NCBI GenBank assembly: GCA_019307065.1
Contig: JAFDKH010000018.1
Location: 1 to 46,716, forward strand
Origin: Deltaproteobacteria bacterium
GTDB taxonomy: Bacteria; Myxococcota; B64-G9
Direction of reading: 5' to 3'
Length of the DNA stretch: 46,716 bases
The notes under the pieces were generated by a model that worked only from the letters and a program-made list of their open reading frames with translations, did no database searches and was not told the DNA's origin. How positions within the stretch are numbered: position 1 is the stretch's first letter; every line of letters begins with the position of its first letter. Below, piece after piece: positions 17,586-25,255 of the stretch. Made by a program: the position numbers and the translations under genes.

Positions 17586-18052
17586 TCGTACATCTCCCCG
17601 CCGTAGATCAAAATTAGTATGAGCCGAACCAGGACACCGGAGGTCAGCAGGGTTGCCATAGTCTCGGTGGCGCCCTGCCGGTCGATCCACATGCCGACAA
17701 GACCCGGGATGATGAAACCGATTGCAGATAAAACAATTGTCTCGCCGAAAACATTGAAAACCATGAAACTGCGGAAGAACCAACCCAGTAAAAATCCCAC
17801 CAGGATTGTGATGACCGTCCTGCGCCGACCGAACAAGATCATAAAATTACTGAGTAAACGAACGATCAGAAATGAAGCCAAGCCGAGCGCCAGAGTCATG
17901 ACAACGCTGATTGGATCGCGCAGGCTCAATGCGATATAGCCCGGGACTACCATGCCGCCGGCCGCCAGGCCCATCGTTTCGGAGAAAATCAGACTGATCA
18001 CCAGCCCAATAGCGATTGCTGTGACAACTACATCAGGGGGAAGGTTCTCCAA
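17576..18052 (-). CDS. pgsC: Poly-gamma-glutamate biosynthesis membrane protein PgsC/CapC
   Basis: A 158-residue integral membrane protein with four or five hydrophobic helices, matching PgsC/CapC, the membrane partner of the PgsB ligase. The pattern GLAAGGMVVPGYIALSLRDP near residues 29-48 and the closing GFIIPGLVGMWIDRQG segment are typical. I prefer the TTG at 18052 because AGGAGG lies 7 nt upstream; TTG 18058, two codons earlier, is only 1-2 nt from that site. It lies 27 bp after pgsB and overlaps pgsW by 10 bp. Confidence 0.9.
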   Translation of the reverse strand: MENLPPDVVVTAIAIGLVISLIFSETMGLAAGGMVVPGYIALSLRDPISVVMTLALGLASFLIVRLLSNFMILFGRRRTVITILVGFLLGWFFRSFMVFNVFGETIVLSAIGFIIPGLVGMWIDRQGATETMATLLTSGVLVRLILILIYGGEMYEWL

Positions 18053-18079
18053 TTTCAAGCCTCCTGGTCAATCGTTAAC

Positions 18080-19258
18080 CTAGTGCACGGCCCTGTTCTG
18101 AAAGTACTCGACGATGGCACTTCCGCCGCTGCCGATATTACCCATGCCGAAAACCGTGCCGTTTTTCTTGATTTGTGCAATCACGCGTTCAAAAACATCT
18201 TCGGGTCGCGGGTTTTCCATGACTATGATTTTTTCAGTATGCAGGCCCGCCTTTAATGCGGCTTCTAAAGCCACGCGGGTACCCGAACCGGTCAATAGAG
18301 CGATGTTCATTCCTTCGAGCTGGGATAAAACTGAACCCAGTTGGGCACTCCGGGCGGCGCGATCGGAACGACAGTTGAGCAGGGCTACTCGATTTCGCTC
18401 TCCTGGAAAAAGACCGTCAACTCTCTTCCAAATCAGCTTGGTTGAGTCGGGGTCATTGGCTGCGAAGGCGTTGACGAAATCGATATTCTTGGCGAAAAAT
18501 GCCAGACGCATGATTATAAGAGCACCGATATCGGGCTCGGCCTGATACATGCCCTCGAGGGCCTTTTCGCGATCGATGCCGGCGATTGAACAGCACTTGA
18601 CTGCCATGGCCACGTTTTCAGGATGTTCGATATAGCTGAAGTTGCGCATGATCTCTTCGGTGATGTTCTGATCGTCAGGTGTGCAAATGATCAGTTCAAC
18701 TCCATTTCGAGCGACCGCCTGTTGCAAGATGCCCAGCAGTTCCGGGTCGTTTTCGGCTGTCAGCATGGGACCCGCGCGCGGGACCGTACCGGCCATGGCT
18801 TTGGCGGCATCCACGACGGTCGGACCCATGACGTCTAAGTGATCGGCCCGAATGTTGGTGATTATCCCGACAGACGAATGAACCATTTTGCGTTCAGATA
18901 GCTGTTGCAGGGCAGGGCTTAAAGCCATGCATTCCACGACCACGGCTTTAGCGCCGCGACGGGCTGCGACTGCTACGGCCCTGAGTTGTTCGAGGACATT
19001 GGCTCGTCCCTGACGCTGGATAGCATACTCGCTGCCGTCTTCGAGAATCATTCGGGGCCTTGATCCGGTTGTTTTAGCGCAGGTTACAATGCCACCGGCT
19101 CGTAAGCCGGCGGCGATTAGTCTGGTAACCGATGACTTGCCGCGGGTTCCATTAACATGTACGCGCACAGGTATTTTACGCAGATTTCTCAGGTGGAGCT
19201 GGTATTCCCAGATTCCGATTGCAATCAAGATGCCAACCATGATGGCGACTATTAGCAA
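18080..19258 (-). CDS. pgsB: Poly-gamma-glutamate synthase PgsB/CapB
   Basis: A 392-residue ATP-dependent amide ligase of the Mur-ligase superfamily that polymerises glutamate through gamma-carboxyl links. A hydrophobic N-terminal segment (1-17) anchors it to the membrane. The nucleotide-binding loop is HVNGTRGKSSVTRL (34-47), followed by the CMALSP and SVGIITNIRADHLDVMGP segments characteristic of PgsB/CapB. Full length for the family. The start is TTG, 9 nt after GGAG. It follows the biotinyl domain gene by 54 bp and precedes pgsC by 27 bp. PgsA/CapA, the usual third component for transport, is not in the window. The polymer may be a capsule, a released matrix or a stress polymer. Confidence 0.94.
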   Translation of the reverse strand: MLIVAIMVGILIAIGIWEYQLHLRNLRKIPVRVHVNGTRGKSSVTRLIAAGLRAGGIVTCAKTTGSRPRMILEDGSEYAIQRQGRANVLEQLRAVAVAARRGAKAVVVECMALSPALQQLSERKMVHSSVGIITNIRADHLDVMGPTVVDAAKAMAGTVPRAGPMLTAENDPELLGILQQAVARNGVELIICTPDDQNITEEIMRNFSYIEHPENVAMAVKCCSIAGIDREKALEGMYQAEPDIGALIIMRLAFFAKNIDFVNAFAANDPDSTKLIWKRVDGLFPGERNRVALLNCRSDRAARSAQLGSVLSQLEGMNIALLTGSGTRVALEAALKAGLHTEKIIVMENPRPEDVFERVIAQIKKNGTVFGMGNIGSGGSAIVEYFQNRAVH

Positions 19259-19312
19259 AGTTGTCTGCTCCTTTGATAAGCAATCCGTAGATAATAATAG
19301 ATAAGATTGTCA

Positions 19313-19765
19313 CTAGAAAGAAATAAGTGGTTCGCCGGTCTGGACCTGCTGACCGACGCTTACGTGGATCTTGCTGATCTTTCCGGTACGATCGGAGCTG
19401 ATCTCGTTTTCCATTTTCATGGCCTCGAGAATAAGCACCACCTGGCCGGTTGAAACCTGCTGGCCTTCTTCGGCCAGGAACTTGATGACTACTCCCGGCA
19501 TTAATGCGCACAAGCTATTCGAACCACCCGCGGTTTGGACCGGTTGAGCGGTGGCAGTCGGCGCCCGGGCCGCCGGCAGCTTGGGTGATTCGGTCTGGGC
19601 CTGGGGAGCCAAGCCGGCATCTTCATCTGGCGAGTGAATGTCTACTTCTATTTTCTGGCCATTGACCGTAACAGAGGCCTTGTCGGAAGTTAAGCTATCT
19701 ACTTTGACGCGATATGTTTGGCCGTTGATTTCGAGTTCGATTTCTTTGCCGATCATTGATGCCAT
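19313..19765 (-). CDS. Biotinyl carrier domain protein (BCCP-like)
   Basis: A 150-residue biotin-attachment protein. The last 75 residues form a lipoyl/biotinyl domain with the canonical EAMKM motif (114-118; Lys117 is the expected biotin site), preceded by a Pro/Ala-rich linker (about 50-80) and an N-terminal small beta domain (1-45). This layout matches the carrier subunit of multi-subunit acyl-CoA carboxylases or decarboxylases (propionyl/methylmalonyl-CoA or oxaloacetate type). The carboxyltransferase and biotin carboxylase partners are not in the window. It is co-directional with the PhnD-like gene 55 bp upstream and pgsB 54 bp downstream. A role in the polymer pathway is not evident. 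Confidence 0.88.
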   Translation of the reverse strand: MASMIGKEIELEINGQTYRVKVDSLTSDKASVTVNGQKIEVDIHSPDEDAGLAPQAQTESPKLPAARAPTATAQPVQTAGGSNSLCALMPGVVIKFLAEEGQQVSTGQVVLILEAMKMENEISSDRTGKISKIHVSVGQQVQTGEPLISF

Positions 19766-19820
19766 AAGGTTACACCTATCTAGTTTTCTTGCCGGGTGTC
19801 AAGTGCCAACTTTCGTGTGT

Positions 19821-20723
19821 TCACTCACCGCACTTACTCTTTTTTACCTGGGCCTCGACGTGGCGAATTCCATCATAAACACTGTCGTCACCCTTAACCC
19901 AGCCGTTAATCCCTAGAGTCGGACCCAAGACTGAGCGACCTTCTCTGGAGAGTGTGTTGATTTCCAGCAATGCTTTTTGGATTTTTTTCTGCAGGAGAGG
20001 ATTGAGATTTCCGCGTACGCAATAGGCGTCGTACGGAATCCGGCCCGTTTTCGCCAGGATGATCAGCTCGCCTACGTGGAGCCCCGATTGGCGGGCATCT
20101 CGAATGGCTCCGGCAAAAGTTGCCGCCAGATCGAAGCGGCCCGAAAACAGGCCTTCGAGGCAAGCTTTGTGGCTGCCGGCAAAAGTGACCGACTGGAAAT
20201 GCTCTTCGGGTACTATTCCGTATTCGAGCAAGAATGCCAGGGGGTAGAGATAACCGGAGGTAGAGTTGAGATCCGCAAAACAGATTCGCGAACCCTTAAG
20301 ATCTTTTAAGGAGCTGAAAGGAGTTTCTTGCAGGGCGACTAAGTAGGATGAATAAGTTATCGACCCATTGGCAACATGCGAGGCGATAAGATTAAGACCT
20401 TCGATTCGTCGGTCGGCGCGTACATAGGCCAGAGGGGAGAATTTGGCAAGATCGATCCGACCGGCCGCCATTTCATCGATTAGTTCGCCATAGCTGTGGG
20501 TGACTTTTAGTATTACTTTGACACCCAGGAGCGTTGACAGGTGCTTGGTCAACCGGGTGAATCGTTCATGGGTTGCTTCGACGCCGATGACCGGATTCAT
20601 CCCGAAGATCAGTTCGTTGGTTTGAGAAGTAATCGCTTCGGGTTGTTCATCGGCTGATAGCGGGCAACAGCATAACAGGCCAAGCAGGACCCAGCCCAGC
20701 ATAGAACGGCCGGCGAGTCTCAT
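19821..20723 (-). CDS. PhnD-like periplasmic substrate-binding protein
   Basis: A 300-residue periplasmic binding protein of the phosphate/phosphite/phosphonate (PhnD) family. A signal peptide (1-25, ending near LSADE) precedes the two-lobed domain; family segments are FGMNPVIG, HSYGELIDEMAAGRIDLAKFSPLAYV, LKDLKGSRICFADLNSTSGYLYP-like (split here) and FSGRFDLAATF. ATG 20723 gives a 4-bp overlap with the upstream cyclase stop; a GTG two codons earlier is also possible. No ABC permease or ATPase gene is next to it, so it may serve as a ligand sensor for the cyclase instead of a transporter subunit. The ligand is unknown. Confidence 0.85.
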   Translation of the reverse strand: MRLAGRSMLGWVLLGLLCCCPLSADEQPEAITSQTNELIFGMNPVIGVEATHERFTRLTKHLSTLLGVKVILKVTHSYGELIDEMAAGRIDLAKFSPLAYVRADRRIEGLNLIASHVANGSITYSSYLVALQETPFSSLKDLKGSRICFADLNSTSGYLYPLAFLLEYGIVPEEHFQSVTFAGSHKACLEGLFSGRFDLAATFAGAIRDARQSGLHVGELIILAKTGRIPYDAYCVRGNLNPLLQKKIQKALLEINTLSREGRSVLGPTLGINGWVKGDDSVYDGIRHVEAQVKKSKCGE

Positions 20724-22108
20724 GAGCACACCCGGTTGCGGCCCTCGTTCTTGGCCTGGTAAAGGGCCGTATCGGCCTTCTCTATAAGATCATTCATGTT
20801 CTGGCTTTCCTGGTCCAATTCGGCCACGCCTATGCTGACTGTCAGATTTCCACCTGGCTGGCTGGCCTGGGCCTCGAAATCAGCCCGGCTTACTTCTTGG
20901 CGTATCTTATCGGCGGTTCTGACCCCGGAACGGAGACTCGTGTCGAGTAGAGCGATACCGAATTCCTCTCCACCGAATCGGCCGGCAATATCAATTGCTC
21001 TCAAATTACTGGTAAGCAAGCCCGCCAGCTTACTCAACAACCGATCGCCGGCCAGGTGCCCGTTGGAGTCGTTGTAATTCTTGAAGTGATCAACGTCCAG
21101 CATCAGCAAGCACAATTTATGATTGCCTCGCTTGGCACGCAAGACCTCGAATTCCAGCCGGGTCAGCCAATGAGTTTTATTGGCCAGGCCGGTCAAGCCG
21201 TCCGTGGTGGCGATTTCTTCCAGGCGTTCATTGGCCGTACTGAGACGCCGATTGGCGTGCTCGAGTTGGTCGTTTTTTTCTACGATTTCTGCCGAACGTT
21301 CACGGATTTTTTGTTCCAGATCGTGGGTGTAGCTGGCAAGTTCTTTGGCAGTCGCGTTGAAGACATTTGCCAGTGTGCCCATCTCATCTTTGGCGCGCAC
21401 TGTGACTCGTTTACTCAGATCCCCGCGGCCGAGACTTTCGGCCATCTTTGACAGGGCTTTGACCGGGCTGACTACCAGCGTAGAGAGGCCAATCGACAAT
21501 CCTAGCAATGCCAAAAAGATCAAGACCAGGGTGATGGCGATGGTGTGTCGCTGCATCCTGGCCATTCTCGAGTTTAAACGCTCGAGTGAAAATTCCGCCA
21601 ATAAAGTACCCCAACGCAGGCCGGAACTGACTGGCAGAGAAACAGCCAGGGTTTCCGCGCCGGACTCGTTGCTTACCTTATTAAAAAGAGCTTTGTCAGC
21701 AAGAATTGCCCGGCGCGCAAAACTGTCGCTACGAATCGTTCCGTAGGCGGTTTCATTTGTATGAGCCAGGACTCGCCCGTTTGCATTGACAACGCACAAG
21801 TAGACCAAATCGCGGACCGGATCTCCCTCTGTGCCCGCGCTGGGCTGGCTGTCATGAGATTGGGCCTGATTGAAACTTTTTTGCTTTTTGGAAAGTTGGG
21901 CCAAGTAATCGTCCAGGCGTTCGATCTCATGGTTGGCCAGGGCTATCGAACTTGGTACCGCCAGGGCTGACAAGAGTGCCAGCCCGCGGTGGTGCATTTC
22001 TTCGATCAGCGTGTCTCTAGTGATGGACATGTTCAGCAATCCCCCGGCACCAAGCAAGGGAACCAAAAGACCGGTCAGCAAGAGAATGAGTTTAAGTCGT
22101 ATGCCCAT
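20720..22108 (-). CDS. Membrane sensor diguanylate cyclase (HAMP-GGDEF)
   Basis: A 462-residue inner-membrane enzyme that makes cyclic di-GMP from two GTP. First membrane helix about 7-26, periplasmic sensor region 27-187, second helix 189-212, HAMP about 212-262, coiled linker 262-300, then the GGDEF domain. The active-site motif is GGEEF (379-383), a functional variant, with LDVDHFKNYND upstream. An RxxD inhibitory site (RAID, 370-373) lies five residues before it, so product feedback inhibition is expected. No EAL domain. The ribosome site is weak. It overlaps the PhnD-like gene by 4 bp, which suggests a joint sensing unit, and heads the minus-strand run that ends in pgsBCW. Confidence 0.93.
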   Translation of the reverse strand: MGIRLKLILLLTGLLVPLLGAGGLLNMSITRDTLIEEMHHRGLALLSALAVPSSIALANHEIERLDDYLAQLSKKQKSFNQAQSHDSQPSAGTEGDPVRDLVYLCVVNANGRVLAHTNETAYGTIRSDSFARRAILADKALFNKVSNESGAETLAVSLPVSSGLRWGTLLAEFSLERLNSRMARMQRHTIAITLVLIFLALLGLSIGLSTLVVSPVKALSKMAESLGRGDLSKRVTVRAKDEMGTLANVFNATAKELASYTHDLEQKIRERSAEIVEKNDQLEHANRRLSTANERLEEIATTDGLTGLANKTHWLTRLEFEVLRAKRGNHKLCLLMLDVDHFKNYNDSNGHLAGDRLLSKLAGLLTSNLRAIDIAGRFGGEEFGIALLDTSLRSGVRTADKIRQEVSRADFEAQASQPGGNLTVSIGVAELDQESQNMNDLIEKADTALYQAKNEGRNRVCS

Positions 22109-22264
22109 TGAGCCATAAGCCTGGTATTACTATCAGAAAACAAAGAGATTTTCATCTGAGGCATGATGCCGGCAGTTTAGCAGAGGACGACGGGAATGAA
22201 AAGTAATGCTGGTGACTGCAAAAGGCCAAAAAGTATCGATAAGTAGACAGTTTTGATGTGCAGA

Positions 22265-22283
22265 GGATACGTGTTCAGTATCC
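22265..22283. promoter_or_regulatory. Inverted repeat, possible enhancer-binding site
   Basis: Perfect 6-bp inverted repeat GGATAC/GTATCC with a 7-bp centre. It lies about 170 bp upstream of the sigma-54-type promoter, within the distance used by enhancer-binding activators. Confidence 0.4.
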
Positions 22284-22353
22284 AGTAAAATCAATTAGTT
22301 ACACTAAGAGAGTTCCAGTTGAGGGCGTGACTGTCATCTTTGGGTAACAATTG

Positions 22354-22410
22354 TTGTTTTTCAAGGCCGCGATTTTGGTCAGCTGTGTGATGTAACGAGT
22401 TGAAAAACAA
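22354..22410. promoter_or_regulatory. 11-bp perfect inverted repeat with 35-bp centre
   Basis: TTGTTTTTCAA (22354-22364) and TTGAAAAACAA (22400-22410) are exact inverted complements. They end about 34 bp before the -24 element. They could be two half-sites for an activator, or the stem of a small RNA structure. Confidence 0.4.
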
Positions 22411-22443
22411 GAGAAATTATTTTTGTCGGATCGCGTCAATTTT

Positions 22444-22459
22444 TGGCACGGATTATGCT
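22444..22459 (+). promoter_or_regulatory. Sigma-54 (RpoN)-type -24/-12 promoter
   Basis: TGGCACG, a 4-bp gap, then ATGCT matches the -24/-12 consensus (TGGCACG-N4-TTGCW) at all but one position. The GG and GC dinucleotides are 12 bp apart as required. The predicted start near 22470 gives a leader of about 50 nt to the ATG at 22520. Confidence 0.65.
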
Positions 22460-22519
22460 TAGATGGCCCGCTAAGAGAATCACTATTTGAATAAACCATT
22501 CAACGAGGAAAGAAGCGTT

Positions 22520-24019
22520 ATGTCTGCTAAAAAATTATTTTCAATTTGTATGGTTCTATCGATTGCCGGTTTGAGTGTTTTTTCAGGTTGCGGTTCAATC
22601 GAACAATCTCAAAACGAAATGAGCAAAGATCAGGCCAGAAAACTGGTTAAAGCCGACTGGTGGGATGACCTGTGTGAATACTACAATTGGTACGGTGATG
22701 GGATCTGCGACAGTTTCTGTCCGCTACCCGACCCTGATTGCGCTCCGTCTCATCCGACAGACCATCGTCCATACTGTGGTCAGGTAGCAACCAGCGACGA
22801 GGGTTGGTATTGGGGTGATACGGAAGAATTGATAAAGCAAACCGAGTGTTCCGGGCTGGGCGAGGCCGAATGTATGGCGATTGGCAGCCGATCCGAAGGC
22901 TGGGTAGCCGAGGCTGGCTTGATTACCTGGGACCGCCTTTGCCACACCACGATTGGCGTAGCTTTATGGGGCGAAGCCTGCGGCGGATCGATCGGTCAGT
23001 TCTGTTATACCGAGAAGGATTTGTACTGCCAGGGATTGCCGCCAGGCGGGTCGCACGGCGGCAGCGGTGTCTGCAAAACCGATGGGAGCTGCGAAGTGGC
23101 CGACGATTGTCTGGCCGAAGGCAATGACTGGACTCGCCCGCGCTGTATCGGATACCCAAGTTGCGAAGACAACACTTGCGCCTGGCATTGCGAACAACCC
23201 AACCAGGGCGCCTGGTCGTGGACGACCGTTTTGCTCGCTGAAGTCGAGAGCGAGCATCCTTACCCTGACAACTTTGAACGTCAGTGGGTTGTAGAGCGTA
23301 AAAGCGCAGCCAAGATCAAGATTCATTTTTCGAAGATCGAACTCGAACAGGGTTACGACTGGATAACTATTTCAGGTCTTGGTGAGGAAAGTGCCTTGAT
23401 TATCGAAGGTTCCCTGCAAGACTACTGGACACCCGAATTCGATGGGGACACGCTCTTGGTAAGCCTGCATTCGGACTACAGCATAAACTACTGGGGTTTC
23501 GCGGTCGATTCGGTCAGCTACTTCGAGCAGCTACCCGCTGGGGTCTGCAACGTAAATGCCGACTGCCAGGCCGGCTACGAATGCTTCCCACATAACTGTA
23601 TCAACCCTTATGCCCCGTGCCACGGCGAATGCCGCCCGATTGAAGACAATCAGGGCGGGACCTTTTCGTCAGCCGATACGCCGATCGCCATCCCCGATGC
23701 TACTCCAGCCGGAATTACGAGTCAGCTCGAGGTTATTTCAGTGCCCGATTGTGAATTGGAAGTGTCCATTGACTTGACCATCTTGCACAGCTACTCGGGT
23801 GACCTGCTGGTCGGTCTAACCGACCCCAGCGGTGTGCGCACGGTCTTGCACGACCGCCAGGGTGGCTCAGCGGACGATGTCGTGCTCCAGGGCCACTCAC
23901 TGACCGGCCTGCTAGGTGGCAACGGCACAAACGGTCTGTGGACGCTCGATGTTAGTGATCATGCCTCTCTGGACTTCGGTACCTTGGAGTCCTGGTCGAT
24001 AACCCTCCTATGTGAATAA
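22520..24019 (+). CDS. Surface lipoprotein with CUB-like and P-domain modules
   Basis: A 499-residue exported lipoprotein. ATG 22520 follows a GAGGAAAG ribosome site; the frame is open to 22487 without one. The signal ends in FSGC (Cys near 24). Then come a Cys-rich segment with WYGDGICDSFCPLPDPDC (a motif frequent in delta-type surface proteins), a hydrolase-like or lectin-like stretch with several Cys, a CUB-like domain (about 260-335), a short Cys-rich linker, and a C-terminal proprotein-convertase P-domain (about 383-498; HSYSGDLLVGLTDPSG and NGLWTLDVSD). P-domains are often found at the end of secreted proteases and adhesins; no protease domain is present here. Likely a cell-surface binding protein. 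A sigma-54-type promoter lies upstream. Confidence 0.8.
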   Translation: MSAKKLFSICMVLSIAGLSVFSGCGSIEQSQNEMSKDQARKLVKADWWDDLCEYYNWYGDGICDSFCPLPDPDCAPSHPTDHRPYCGQVATSDEGWYWGDTEELIKQTECSGLGEAECMAIGSRSEGWVAEAGLITWDRLCHTTIGVALWGEACGGSIGQFCYTEKDLYCQGLPPGGSHGGSGVCKTDGSCEVADDCLAEGNDWTRPRCIGYPSCEDNTCAWHCEQPNQGAWSWTTVLLAEVESEHPYPDNFERQWVVERKSAAKIKIHFSKIELEQGYDWITISGLGEESALIIEGSLQDYWTPEFDGDTLLVSLHSDYSINYWGFAVDSVSYFEQLPAGVCNVNADCQAGYECFPHNCINPYAPCHGECRPIEDNQGGTFSSADTPIAIPDATPAGITSQLEVISVPDCELEVSIDLTILHSYSGDLLVGLTDPSGVRTVLHDRQGGSADDVVLQGHSLTGLLGGNGTNGLWTLDVSDHASLDFGTLESWSITLLCE

Positions 24020-24148
24020 TACCCGCCCCAATTGCCTATCTGCCAGAGCCTCTGGGCTTGCTAGAACACAAATAATGAACACAATCACCGGCTAACAAAG
24101 CCTGGAGGCCCTGCCCATCTTTTTGCACCAGTCGATTAAGAATTTGGA

Positions 24149-25108
24149 TTATTTATTAAGACTGAATTCGATCATTCCTAGATCGAGGGTCTTGTCCCAG
24201 AATTTGTCAATCAGCGGGTTCAAATAAGCTGTTTTGGCCGCGGGAACGAGTTCGAGTCGGGCGTTGACTTTTTTAACTTCGCTAAACAATGTTTTGAAAT
24301 TCAGCTGCCCGGCATCGAAGGTAGTCACAGAGAGTTTCTCAGCTGGAGCGCGAAACGATCCGACTTCGATCTTTGGGCGGCCTTGCCCGATGTCGGCCAA
24401 TACCTTAAAGGCCAGCCCGGCAGATAGCTGCACACGGCTGGTTACTTTGATGCTCGCTCGCGGAGAATGAGCGGAAAGCGTCAAACGTTTTGGGCCCTCG
24501 GTCGGCGGCCACAGTTCGAGCCGCTTGCCGCCGGCGTGTAGTCCGATCGAAAGAGAAGCGGCCGGGTCGGGTAGAGGGTTCTTGACGGCCTCGATCAGCT
24601 GATCGGGTCGCTTGGCAACGACTTCGAAAGTAACCGGCCCGGCTTCGAGCATGCCCGACCAAAGTGTTTTTGCGCTCTTCGCCTCAAATATTTCCGATTC
24701 GAAGGTCAGCGACAGTTCGTAAGATCCCTTGGCCTGCAGTGCATTGCCGGCCAGCGTGGCCAGGTCGACCTTGACCGGCAGGCTTGCAGCCAGAGGCCAG
24801 CCCATTGGCCAGTTCTTTGTAGCGACGACCTTTTTGTTGACCATGGTCTTGACGCTCTTTGTCTTTAAGACCAGGTTTGATTTGTCGGGCAGGTCGCCAG
24901 CATGCAAGACAAGCTGAATCCAGGCCGAAGAGCTGAAAGTATAAAGCTTGCGCGCAACTATCTCTATGCGCAACTGGTCACCGAGCGATTGTCTTACATC
25001 TGCAGGTTTTTGGGGTTGTTGGCCGGAATCAATTTTTAGGTCTGCTTCGGGGTTAGAACAGGCTGTCAATACACATACTAGAAACGCCAACATTCGCATT
25101 TTAGTCAT
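24149..25108 (-). CDS. Lipoprotein of unknown function
   Basis: A 319-residue lipoprotein with signal MRMLAFLVCVLTAC (lipobox LTAC). The start may be ATG 25108 or the ATG three codons later; neither has a clear ribosome site. The mature protein is rich in Lys, Leu and beta-type hydrophobic patterns (for example LRIEIVARKLYTF, SYELSLTFESEIFEAKSA and RLTLSAHSPRASIKV) without Cys-rich motifs, so it resembles a beta-sandwich envelope protein. I recognise no family. It is divergent from the giant repeat protein; the 147-bp gap between them must hold both promoters. Confidence 0.6.
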   Translation of the reverse strand: MTKMRMLAFLVCVLTACSNPEADLKIDSGQQPQKPADVRQSLGDQLRIEIVARKLYTFSSSAWIQLVLHAGDLPDKSNLVLKTKSVKTMVNKKVVATKNWPMGWPLAASLPVKVDLATLAGNALQAKGSYELSLTFESEIFEAKSAKTLWSGMLEAGPVTFEVVAKRPDQLIEAVKNPLPDPAASLSIGLHAGGKRLELWPPTEGPKRLTLSAHSPRASIKVTSRVQLSAGLAFKVLADIGQGRPKIEVGSFRAPAEKLSVTTFDAGQLNFKTLFSEVKKVNARLELVPAAKTAYLNPLIDKFWDKTLDLGMIEFSLNK

Positions 25109-25255
25109 CTATGCGCGATATCATGGAGTGACCGATTTGGAAAGTAGATTAAAAGCTGGTAATCGTGCTAGAGTTAAACGATTGAAGTTACCGACAATAA
25201 AGGTGAAACCAGGTGTTCGTTTGTGAATGCCGCGAGTTTTTTAGGGGTGAAAAAT

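Larger units (their letters stand above)
22109..22519. other. 411-bp regulatory region between divergent genes
   Basis: No gene is visible. The region separates the cyclase (minus) from the CUB/P-domain lipoprotein (plus). It contains the inverted repeat at 22265-22283, the longer inverted repeat at 22354-22410 and the sigma-54-type promoter at 22444-22459. I found no strong promoter for the cyclase side. Confidence 0.6.

Noticed and set aside
17586..17783. Upstream extension of the pgsW frame
   Set aside because: It runs inside pgsC in another frame with a His/Arg/Cys-rich translation; ATG 17585 has a good ribosome site.
24043..24055. CCAGAG-C-CTCTGG palindrome between convergent genes as a terminator
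   Set aside because: Too short to form a stable stem after leaving a loop, and no T-run follows.
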